A stretch of DNA of 64,000 nucleotides, from contig OX463788.1 in NCBI GenBank assembly GCA_949825025.1, positions 23,447,069 to 23,511,068 of the forward strand. The letters are read 5' to 3'. The notes beneath the pieces were generated by a model. It saw only the letters and a program-made list of their open reading frames with translations. It was not told the origin of the DNA and searched no databases. Origin of the DNA: Siphlonurus alternatus. Taxonomy: Eukaryota > Arthropoda > Insecta > Ephemeroptera > Siphlonuridae. Shown piece by piece: positions 25,501 through 38,200 of the stretch; the stretch's first letter is position 1, and each line of letters opens with the position of its first letter. The position numbers and the translations under genes are program-made.

Positions 25501-28500
25501 AAATAATAAAGTGTCGAATCCTCTTCGTCCGGCCAAATCGTACGACCCAATCGCATATATACCTCAAAACTTCATTCAATTTTCAATTTTATTCAATAAT
25601 ATATTAATAGAAAATAAAAATTAAAAAAATATAAAAAAAATCAAATAAAACGCACGTCGTTATGGAAAATTAACCGCGTAGATGAACAGTATTTTTATTT
25701 TATTTGCTACGCGAATAGAAAAAACGTCGTTGACTGCATTTCAAATGTCGATTGCGAATTGCGAAAATAAAATTAATACGAGTTCTTTCATTTTCTAAAA
25801 GACCTAAAATACACAAAATTGAAGATTTTTTTTTTTTCCCCACCCCTTCAAGTCACGTCCGCGATGTTATGATATTCACGTAAAAATTGCGATTTCCTAA
25901 GATATGTAAATTTACATCGCACCGTTAAGGGTAAGGTAACGCCACCAATGTTAAAAAAAATCCCTCTCACAAAAATTCTGAAAAAAAATTAAAATGTTCT
26001 CCTCTATACCCCCTATCAGTACCTAAAATATCAGGTATACAAATACGATCTAGTTTTTTAGTTATAAATTTTTAAAGTTGACTACTTTAACATGGAGAAA
26101 TGAAACTCCCATGTTAAATTGGTCAACTTTAAAAATTCATAACTCAAAAACTAGATCGTATTTGTATACCTGATATTTTAGCTACTGATAGGGGGTGTAG
26201 AGGAGAACATTTTAAATTTTTTTCAGAATTTTTGTGAGAGGGATTTTTTTTAACATTGGTGGCGTTACCTTACCCTTAATGTAATTTTATATGGCATTAG
26301 TAATATATTAATGCCATATATTATGTGTCTTATTGTTAGTAACGTTTTGATTATTTTTTATGTTTTCACGTTGTCCCGAATTACCGCGGGACTTACATAT
26401 ATAATACGCGATCGATCACTCGCGTAAATCGCGATCTTTTTATCTCACGCTATTTCATATTTTCCTACTGTTTTAATCTCTTTTACCACTCGAATAAATC
26501 TGAATCAATTATAAAAACGAATTTTTATTGCAATAATTTGTTAATTCATACGTTTTACGGCATTTTTTAAATTTTTTTTGAGGACCTCGAGTTTACGAAC
26601 CTCGAATTTACGAAGTCCCGATTTTTCGGTCCCTTCAATTTCGTAAAATCAAGGTTTTACTGTGTATGCATGAGTGTTGAAAGTGAACCTTCATGCATTT
26701 TTACAATGGACGGCTTTTCTTTTATTTCATATATAAATTCATTGTAGGCTAGTTCATTTTTTAATTTGATGCATAATATATAATTATTATAATATAGAAT
26801 GGCATATCGTCTACCGTCCGGAATAATGAGCTATCTGCCTAGCAATACCAAGATTTCGTTGCAAAAATAATGAGCTATCTGCTATTTCAGGAAAGTGCAT
26901 TATGAGCAGTAAATCAGTATATGTTTTTTTTTCTTTTTTTTTTTAATCAAACTCTATTGGGTACTTTTAATTACTAATTATATACTAATTTGAAACCTCG
27001 AACCTTCCGAAGAAACGTTTTAAACAAATCGCGGGGATATTATGAAATACGCCATCTATTAGTGTAAAATGCAACTCCGTAGTAATGAACGAAGCTGCAG
27101 GTTGCATACTTTACTTCCGCAAGGGGTTGCCGCAACGAGGTGAGGCAGAGCCTAATGGTATTTGTTGTGTTTCTTTTTTCTTTTTTTTTTTTTTTTTTTA
27201 TAAATCACACTGTTAGAAGGGGGGGGGGGCATGAAAGACTAATTAAACATATATTCTTAAGAAAGACAGCCTCTTACTCTTTAATACTCTGTACTCAGAA
27301 AATACAAATGCATCATATTTGACAATAGTTAATCAAGTAATAATAAATTATTATTAAGTCGCTCTGTAGTGTAATGGTTAGTACCCCTGGCTCTAGTCCG
27401 AGAGGTCCCCGGTTCGATTCCCGAACACAGCAGACTTTTCGTGACTTGGGATGGGTGTGACTGGTTACTAGATTATGGAGTTGGTAGGAGGAAGGCAGAT
27501 TACGGCTGTCTATACTCCGCTGCCCTGCAGTATTGCACTGCCACTGCAGGCTGCACAGATCTGGTTGTAGGAGCCCAGAAGAGTGCAGGAAAGGGTTCTG
27601 GGAGCCTGGTAAGCCCCAGCATGGTCGCAAGATAACTCTTACTGACGAGGCTAAATATCGCTGGCCACACCCGAAAGGGTAAAATGGTGTCAAGGGTATT
27701 ATTATTTAAATTTAGTGCTTACCTAAAACTTAAAGGAAGGAAGCTGATTTTTTAGGAAAGGTCACAAAATATTTTATATTTTCATGTTACCTGTCTTATG
27801 GTACGCCCCAGTGCTTTGTTTACCAAGAAGAAGTTTCCGCGATGATAGTGATGGTGAAAGAACAAAACATTGCAAACTTTCTGTGGGGGAAAATAATCAA
27901 ATAATTCAAAATTTTCATATTGCTTGAGTGTTTTATAGTATTTTTTAACTAGTTGTGCAATTTTAATAGTGGATTAATCTCTGTTGCCAGAGTGACCAAA
28001 TATTTCTGACATTTCAATGTATTTTAATGGAATTTAAGTGTAATGATTCGTAATGAATTTGAAACTTTGTAACTTTTCATAATTTTTAAAAATAAACCGC
28101 TTATGATTTGATGAAATTCAAGACAATCTTTAGCATTGCAGATTGTGGCGAGCACACATCATAAGCGAAGATATGCCATTTCAGCCTACTAGGTAAGTGG
28201 TTCACTGGTCAGATAGTTACGACTTTGACCAATATCATGCCCCTAATACAGTAGGCATGCCAGTGGGCTGAAGTACTTGGTGGGCTGAAGTACTTAGTGG
28301 GCTGAAACTTCACATCTCCTGCCGATGATGTGTGCTTTCCAACATCTTCCAAACCATAGCAAGTTGGCAGAAACAATCACTAATCGTTTAGAAAGATTTT
28401 ATTAATGTAGATTGATCAAAAATTGAAAATCATTATTGAGAGCGAAAAGGAGCTCGGAACTCCATGAAAATAATTATTAAATAATAAAAAACAAATTTCC

Positions 28501-31500
28501 AGTGATGGGCCAAGGAATTAAAAAATGTATATATATAAAAAGTTTGCCGTCCGCGAGGTTTAAACCCGGATCTTTTTGTTCCAATTATTGAATTACAAAT
28601 TTAATACAGTTTTATTCCATATTATCACCATCTATATAAATTTGTAAGTTCAATTCCAATTTTTTTTATTGAAATACAGTAAAACCTCAACTTTACGAAA
28701 TTGAAGGGACTGAAAAATCGGGACTTCGTAAATTCGAGGTTCGTAAACTCGAGGTCCTCAAAAAAAAATTAAAAAATGCCGTAAAACGTATGAATTAACA
28801 AATTATTGCAATAAAAATTTGTTTTTATAATTGATTCAGATTTATTCGAGTGGTAAAAGAGATTAAAACAGTAGGAAAATATGAAATAGCGTGAGATAAA
28901 AAGATCGCGATTAACGCGAGTGATCGATCGCGTATTATATATGTAAGTCGCGCGGTAATTCGGGACAACGTGAAAACATAAAAAATAATCAAAACGTTAC
29001 TAACAATAAGACACATAATATATGGCATTAATATATTACTAATGCCATATAAAATTACATTAACGGTGCGATGTAAGTTTACATATCTTAGGAAATCGCA
29101 ATTTTTACGTGAATATCATAACATCGCGGACGTGACTTGAAGGGGTGGGGGAAAAAAAAAAATCTTCAATTTTGTGTATTTTAGGTCTTTTAGAAAATGA
29201 AAGAACTCGTATTAATTTTATTTTCGCAATTCGCAATCGACATTTGAAATGCAGTCAACGACGTTTTTTCTATTCGCGTAGCAAATAAAATAAAAATACT
29301 GTTCATCTACGCGGTTAATTTTCCATAACGACGTGCGTTTTATTTGATTTTTTTTATATTTTTTTAATTTTTATTTTCTATTAATATATTATTGAATAAA
29401 ATTGAAAATTGAATGAAGTTTTGAGGTATATATGCGATTGGGTCGTACGATTTGGCCGGACGAAGAGGATTCGACACTTTATTATTTTTAAGATTTTATT
29501 TACATCGAATTAGACCACGCAGTTGCCATACAAATAAAAGTTTTATGAATCAGTTATTGTTTTATGACTAATAAATAAAAAAATCTTACGAGTTGACGCT
29601 ATAAAATAAAATTAATCTCGATTCTCGATCACAAATTTTACGTTACGACGCGCGCGTAATTTACATTTAAAGACGCTTTAAATGTCGTTTTTATGACAAA
29701 TATATTTGTAAACTCGAGGTTAATGCTCTCTAGGGACCATGTGAGCACTTCGTTATTTCGTAAAATCGAGTTTTTGTAAATTCAAGGTTATTTAACATGC
29801 ATTTCCCTATCTAACTATTCGGGACCGAGAAAATACTTCGTAAAATCGCAAATTTCGTTAAATCGAAGTTCGTAAAATTGAGGTTTTACTGTACTAATAT
29901 TAGTGCCGAAAATTCATTTTTACTTGACACATTGTCTCGCTGTAAATATTCAAAATCTTCAAAGTGATGAATCTCACATTTGTCAGTCTTGATTAAAATT
30001 CAAAATGGCCGGTGAGGTATCATTTTTAAAGTAGAGTGATCATTTTCGAGTGTGCCGACATGTTGAACTTTTTACAATGAAAAACGTTTTTTGAGACCTC
30101 CCTCTACATCATACAATTTTTTTTTTTTTTCACCACCTCACCGGCTTAACTTTCGAGATAAATTCAAATTTAAAATTCCATCTGATGCATGTTAAAAAAG
30201 TGCAAAATCAGACCATTTTTCACAAAATCGTATTTTACTTAAAAATGAAGCAGACATGTTGTTCTCAAAAACTCCCTTTTAGTAACTAGGGTTCCTAAGG
30301 AATGTTTTTATGTATTGAAAAGGACACCTCACCGGCCATTTCGAATTTTAAACAAGACTGACAAATGTGAGATTCATCAGTTTCTAAGTTTTTGAATTGT
30401 TTCCGCCGACAACGTATCATGTTTAATTGAATTTACAGCACTAATTATAGTATGACAATAAAAAAAAAAATTACAGACTGAACTTATAAATTATATAGAT
30501 CTTGTTAATATGGAATACGAACGCATTAGACATGATAAAAAATCTGATCAAAAAGATCCAGGTTCGAAACCCGTAAGCGGCAAACTTTTTACATTTTTTT
30601 TTTCTCTCGCCCCATTGCTAGGAATTTGCCTCCCATAATTAATAAATTGTTTTCATGAAGTTTCGAGCTCATTCATGCCTAATAACGATTTTAAAGTTTT
30701 GATCACTCCACTTTAATAGATAAAAAATTTCCTTAGTAACCCTAGTTACTAAATACAGTAGAAGTTTTTTAGAACAACAAATCTGCTTCTTTTTCAAGCA
30801 AAATACGATTTTGTGAGAAATGTGTCCGCTGTAAATATTCAAAATCTTCAAAGTGATGAATCTCACATTTGTCAGTCTTGATTAAAATTCAAAATGGCCG
30901 GTGAGGTATCATTTTTAATAGATAAAAAATTTCCTTAGTGACCCTAGTTATTAAATACAGTAGCAGTTTTTTAGAACAACAAATCTGCTTCTTTTTCAAG
31001 CAAAATACAATTTTGTGAGAAATGGTCTGATTTTGCACTTTTTTTTAGCATGCATACGATGGGATTTTATATTTGAATTATCTCGGAAGTTATGCTGGTG
31101 AAGTACTTAAAAAATAATATATATATATATGACATAGAAGGGGGTCTCAAAAAACATTTTTCGTTGTAAAAAGTTCAACATTTCCTCATACCCGAAAATG
31201 ATCACTCTACTTTAATTGATAGGCTGAAAGTAATTGAAGCTGGCCTTCCCCTTTAACTTCAAATTTTAAATTGTTCTTTAATCAAATAAATATATTTTAT
31301 TATATTATAACTACCATTTATTCGTACTGAGTGCCTTTCCTTAAGTTACTGAGATGTCTTCTTCTCTATGCCCACATGTTGGCGTTTAAGCCATTTTACC
31401 AAGTCCAGTTCTGTAGTTAATGTAGAGCATCTAAATAGATGCCCTATGTTACTGCGATTTTTTTAAAGTTCCCTTTCATTTGTTGTTGTTTAAGTGTCTT

Positions 31501-33284
31501 TTTATTTTATTTTTTATTGTTTACAGTAAGGTGTTCTGTAAGATGCTAAACAGCTGGGATACAAGCAAGGAATGGCGCACTGAGCTGAACTCTGATGAAG
31601 AGGCATGCGCTCTTGCAGCTGGGGACACGTTTTTGGTCATTGCCACCAGTAAGCGTAACTTGCGCTTGCTAACACTAGGTGGACTCCAGCGTGAAGTCAT
31701 TTCAGTCCCAGGCAATATCGTATGCCTGGCTTCACATCAAGATAAACTTCTTGTTGTTTACCATTCAGCTGTTGGTAAGAAAAATATATGTTTATAATAG
31801 CTGTCAAGAAGTTAAATGGAAGTATAAAGTAGTATCCAGCTCTATGGTCTAGTAGTTAGTGCCCCTGACTCGTGTCCGAGAGGTCCCCAGTTCAAATCCC
31901 GAAGAAAGCAGACTTTTTGTGACTTGGGATAGGAGTGACTGATTACTAAATGATGAAGTTAGCAATTTTTTTTGTTAAATTACTATAATTAAGTCCACAT
32001 CTCGTGCGATTATTTTATATTTGTTAAATCTCCTGACAATTGAGTCACGTGGTCCCAAAAATAAATTGTACTTGCAACTTTTAGCACTTAGGGCCCTTAT
32101 ACCTTAATGCTGAGTCCGAAATGTCACCAACCGCCACAGATGAACACCCCCAGGATTTCTATGGTGTCACTAATAGCACTTGTTGCTTATATCCTCCCTC
32201 CTTTACACACAGAGAAATTCTCAGCAAATTGGGCATGTTTCAGAAATTTTGAGATCAGTATTATACCATTTTACATCGTTTTATATTATAAATTTAGAGG
32301 GTATGTTGAGGTCAGCAGGCGAGAAAGGTGACTTTTTTAACATGTACATGTTAAAAAAGTCCTGTATACATGTACTTATATAGATGAGAAAATATTGAAT
32401 ACAAAATAAGACAAAGGAACTGAGAAATAATATTATAATGGATAGCAAAATGTTCTTATTGTAATTTAGTTTATTGCCTGTGTTTTTGTGATTCTGGACT
32501 GAAAAGCAGTGTGTCAATTTTAGTAGGATTTACTGTTTTGAAACCGAAAGAATGATTTATTACGCTGTTTTCAGGTGTTAGTGATGACCAGGTACTAGCA
32601 TTTATGCTCCTCGAAGTCAGTGCGACAGCAGTGATATGCTTAAAGAGTCCGCAGCCCTTTCCCTTGACTCGAGGATCTCAACTTGCTTGGGCCGGTTTCT
32701 CAGATGAAGGACGAGCCTGTTCTTTTGACAGCAGTGGAATACTTCGTATGTTTGGACATGACCTTTGGCAGGTCTTTTGTGACGCTTCTCTGCTGGTGAG
32801 AATAACTCTTGACTAGATTAGATTTTTTTTTTTTTTTCCCCTGCGTTGATTAGGTCAGTCATTTGTACAGAAAATTCAACATTATATGCTTATATTATCA
32901 TATCATATAAATAATTAAAGCAATTTCTTTTAGTGCTTTTAGTAGACAATATTTGGGGTTGATCAGATTGTATTTGGTCATTTACCTTGTTCAGTTCACC
33001 AATGGACAACATTTTTCATTTTTTTTTGCTGCATTTTTGGATAGAGGACCACGAGGTATATATTGTCTATTTTTATTTTATTTATTTATTTATTTTTTTA
33101 ATTTTTTGAGCTCTCTAACACCTTCAAAATAGAGAGGAAGGACGCTGTGACGTCATAGTCATGCAATGTCTTTCCCTATGCTTGCGTGTTAAATAGTTAA
33201 ATATTTGCATGACTATGACGTTACAACATTTTGCAGCACAATTTTAAGGGTGCTATAGTTTTTGAAAAATCTAATATACATATA

Positions 33285-33332
<48 letters not shown>

Positions 33333-34563
33333 GTATCTTGACAATACATAACTAAAGGTCCTATATCCAAATTTGCAATAAATAAAAATTATGAAGGTTG
33401 TCCTTTGTGTTATTTTGTTCCTCCCATAATGATGTAACATTTAGCCCAGTAAACAATTCTTATTAATTAATTTATTGCAAATTGACCTCAAGTAATGATT
33501 GTATCCTTCCTTAAAATTTTTTATATATTTTGCAGGAAATTTAAAAGAAAAACTGTTTTAGTCACGTTGCTTTCTCCTGTGTTTGTTGGTTTGTGATGTC
33601 ATAGTGCAACACGTTTTTAAGAATATTTAAGACTTCAAATGATGATTATTTTTTAACAATAATTGAGAAAAAAGTCTTCTTTCTGTCTTTGCATTTTTGT
33701 TATTATTATTAGTACAGCTAGAATTTAAAAGAAGTATTTCTGTTGTGCATGGTAGATGTGTTTTATCATTGAATTCATGTAAATAATAACCAGGAAACTA
33801 AGCAGTTTTTGTACTAGTCACGTTTAGTAAATAGTGAGTTGGGGATACTAAAACCATGGGTAATGTGAAAGCTTGTTATTTTATGAATATCTGTAACGTG
33901 AATGTTATTATTATTGTTATTATTTACATATTACAGTTCTCATTTAAAAAATTGGGAACATAGCCAACTGGAGTCCGTTGTCTTCCAGTAATAATTTTAA
34001 TACTAAATATAATTAGTAATACTAACTAGAGTGAAGTAATAAACATAAATTTTTATGTTCAAGGTCTTGTTATCATTACTTTTAAGCAAAGTATGGCATA
34101 AGAAATGTAAATAGATAAGATTTGATTACTTTACATTCATACCTTGATACTCTTTCATTTGAACTGGCTGTATTTTTATGAATTACTTATGTTTAATGTG
34201 TTACAGAAAATTGGACAATCCAGCAAAGTCTTTCTAATTGGTGTCAGTGAGAGCACAAATAAAATTCGAGGCATTCTTTGCAAGGGAACTGACTATCCTC
34301 AATCTGTCCCTTGTCCAACAGTTGTCGAGTTTGAGATGAAGGTAAGTCATAATTAAGGAATGCCATCTTATCTTGCCTAAATATAAATAGACAAAGTTTT
34401 TTTACAAACGTCCCCCAACAAAGATCAGTAATGTACAGTAAAAACTTGTTATTACGCAACTTGTTGGTAGGTAAAACTCAATTTTGAGTAAAGTAGATTG
34501 TGGTCCTGTCAAAAATAATAAGCAATGCGGGTACATACATTTACATTCGTAATAAATCGTGGA

Positions 34564-34598
<35 letters not shown>

Positions 34599-35175
34599 TT
34601 TTTTTTTACCCCATGCAGAGATTTGAGTAAAATTAGTAGCTTTATCAGTTGTAAGTAGAGATGGACTGCGAATTGAACCTATGGATCTATAAAATTACTT
34701 ACAATGCTATCTGTTGTAAATGTTGCAACTAAAGATTGTTGTTGTGTTTGGCAGATGCCGCTGTGTGAAGAGGGTACGACCAAGAGTCAGCTGGAGGCCA
34801 GTTTACTCCTTTTGAAGAATTCTGTAGAGGCGGCCAATATCTTGAAGCAACAAGATGATGGCAATGCAGAATTGTGTTACCAGTTTGACTCCAACACTCG
34901 TGGTTTTCATACAACCCTCATGAAAATTTTTGCAGTGAGTTTGCACAAATTTATTTATTATTAATACACATTTTACTGAAGTTAAAGGGATGATGCAGGC
35001 CTCAAAATACAAATTATACAGACACCAAGTGGTGCTCGAGTTTATAATCAACTAATCAACATTTGCTTTAGTATTATCCGAGCGAGGTGCGGCCTTGCGA
35101 AGTTGCACTGCAAAGAAGGTCCTCACGTCACAACTCACAGCCAGCCCCAATTAGTATTGAGTTGTGATATATATA

Positions 35176-35226
<51 letters not shown>

Positions 35227-38200
35227 TATATATATATTTTTTTTCATGACGACCGTCTGTTGACTTTCCAATGATTAGAAATAAGTGCTATCAAAATACT
35301 GATATTTCTCAATCCGAATATTTGGATCTAATTTGCTATTTTCTAGGAATAATTCGGATATTTCATTGGTTTCATATACAATCAAAGTAAATTTTAATGT
35401 ATTTCTACATCTAAATGTTTGGGACCAAAGAAATGCTTTGTTAATTGTAAATTTTGAATATGTCAAGTTCATGAAATGAATTGCATGCAAAAGTAATTAG
35501 GAAAAAAGGAAGCCCACATCCTTCTTAGTAGTATCATTGTGTTGTATTTGCAGGTGACATAGTAGTATCATTGTGTTGTATTTGCAGGTGACATCTCGTC
35601 AGGACATGCATGTACGCTCCATGGAGATCTACCAGTGGATGAAATGTGATAATGTTCGCAATGCAGCCCGCAATTATGCTGCCAAATACAACAAAGCCTC
35701 GCTGCTTGAACGCATGGAGAAAGCAGATGAATACTTTGCTGTGTCCGATAAGCTTGAGGATCACAAGGAGAGTGACCAACAAGATGAAGCAGAGAAAGAG
35801 AGGCCCTGCAGCACAAATGGTGGAGTCATTGATGTTAGGTAAATCATGAGGCTTAAAGACAATGGTGGAATGCTTAGAATATGGCTAAAAAGTTATTCAA
35901 AGTTCAGGTTTCAGGTTTGAACCCACGCTCCTTTTAGGTCCTTTCAGGTTTTGGGTTTATTAAAAATATTATTTTATTATTATAGAGAGGCCTATTGGTA
36001 CCCCTCTCTATAGTTTCAATATTTTTTTAAAAAAAATAGCTCCTAGGCTCAAAAAAATCTGAAAAAAAACAGCAGTATAATTAGGTACCTTCTTTTCATT
36101 TCTACAATAAAAAATAATGCTTTTACAGGTTGTCTATTATACAGTATATAGGATATGAGGCCCTCAGCTTCAAAACTAGCTCTTATGAGAAATTGCAAAG
36201 AGCCAGTCTCATATACAGTAATAATGTATGAAATGTCTTAGTTCTTTATTTTTTTGTAATAACTGCACTGTAATTTTGAAAGAGAATTCGTAGCTATTCA
36301 GAAAATGTGTCAGTTATATAATATACTTCTTATAAAAATTTTAAATAAAAGTAAATATACTTGGGTGAAAAACATCCAAACTTTGCATTTATGAGACAGA
36401 ATAAACCTTGCAACTAATATTTGGAACAAGGATAATATATAGAAGGATTCCCAAGAAGGGTTCCAAACTGGAGATAAGAGTGTTAACCGATACTATCAGC
36501 TCTCGCGGTAGATTTTGGAAACAGAGAGGCTGACAAGCGCGCCATCTCTAGGTGATAAAAGGACTGAACGTAACATCGTAAAACAATGTTAACTCCGGGT
36601 TGCGAGATCCGAAGTTCGATGGACGATTTACATTATTTTTTATTGCTAGACAACAGCTCAAATCACCGCGAAATGAAAAATATTCTCACATACCTTATTA
36701 AATTTCCAGTCTTCTACATGTGTTCTGGATACTCCAAGGCACAAATTTCACTGCCAAATAATTTACCGAAATAGCTTGTGTATTTGCAGGATTGCACCTA
36801 TATGCATCACCCACTTATCTATGCTGTATTTAATTTCTGGCGTGATCTAAAAGGACAAAAAGCTCCTTATCGTTAATGGTAATTAAGATTGAAGCTAAAA
36901 CAAAAAAAAATTGCACAATCAAGCCAATTTATTGAGCAAATGGAAGGTAATTAATTGACGTACGTGTTCACGAAAACTTCACAACATAAACATGTGAGCG
37001 GAAGGCTGGCGGCAGCGAGCGAGCACTGCGAGCAGCCGGAGCAGCTAGCGCAGCAGAAGAGGGGAGGTCGGGGGAGGTAGAGGAGGGAGAGAGGCGGGAA
37101 ATGTTCTACAGCTGATATTTTGTAACATTTATCAAATTTTATTTGCGTATTCTTAACTGCAGCATAACAAAATAACCCTTATAGACAAGCTCTGTTGAAT
37201 TTGTTTGAATATTAACAAAGTTCAATGACATTATGTGTTTGTATTAAATTTGAAGTCTTGTAAATATTTATGTAATTATAGTAATAAAATTAAAACCATT
37301 TTTCATTGAAACAAATTTTTTTACTACATCGATCATGATCCCGCTCGTTAATTCATTTTGATGCCTTTCATAAAATCGATCGAAGTAATTAAGATGCACA
37401 CTATATTAAGGTCGATTTTCCTACCGGTTGCCATGATAAACTAGCATTATATAATATATTATGGTGAATGGAATTTTTAAAGTCTTTTTCAATTAAAGTT
37501 ATTTGTCATTTATTGAAATTGAGTACAGTGCACAAAAATTATAAACATATATTTTTTTTATTGAAAAGAATTTTCACTAAAATTTACATCTTATTTTTAT
37601 TACGTTATTACGTTATAACCATTAAATGGAAAGTGAAAATGAGTATCCAAAACGCACATATATATTTATAATTTTTGTGCACTGTCAATTTCATTAAATG
37701 AAAAATAACTTTAATTGAATAAAAGACACTTTAAAAATTCCATTCACCATAATATATTATATAATGCTAGTTTATCATGGCAACCGGTAGGAAAATCGAC
37801 CTTAATATAGTGTGCATCTTAGTTACTTCGATCGATTTTATGAAAGGCATATATCAAAATGAATTAACGAGCGGGCCGGATCATGATCGATGTAGTAAAA
37901 AAATTTGTTTCAATGAAAAATGGTTTTAATTTTATTACTATAATTACATAAATATTTACAAGACTTCAAATTTAATACAAACACATAAAGTCATTGAACT
38001 TTGTTAATATATTCAAACAAATTCAACAGAGCTTGTCTATAAGAGTTATTTTGTTATGCTGCAGTTAAGAATACGCAAATAAAATTTGATAAATGTTACA
38101 AAATATCAGCTGTAGAACATTTCCCGCCTCTCTCCCTCCTCTACCTCCCCCGACCTCCCCTCTTCTGCTGCGCTAGCTGCTCCGGCTGCTCGCAGTGCTC

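Larger units (their letters stand above)
28440..30670. repeat. Palindrome with ~235-bp outer arms, loaded with insertions
   Basis: 28440-28676 mirrors about 30440-30670: GAGCTCGGAACTCCATGAAA / TTTCATGAAGTTTCGAGCTC and AAGTTTGCCG / CGGCAAACTT. Each arm has a tRNA-like B box (TTTAAACCC on the minus strand left; GGTTCGAAACCC right). A pogo-like element (28677-29891) and a second palindrome (29938-30403) fill the interior. Confidence 0.75.

Noticed and set aside
27313..27693. 126-codon minus-strand ORF
   Set aside because: Entirely antisense to a SINE, with the typical CVRESNRGP-like antisense B-box artefact.
8792..31935. tRNA genes at 8792, 27360 and 31839
   Set aside because: Good A and B boxes but no acceptor-stem pairing, with a shared downstream body. 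These are tRNA-derived SINEs.
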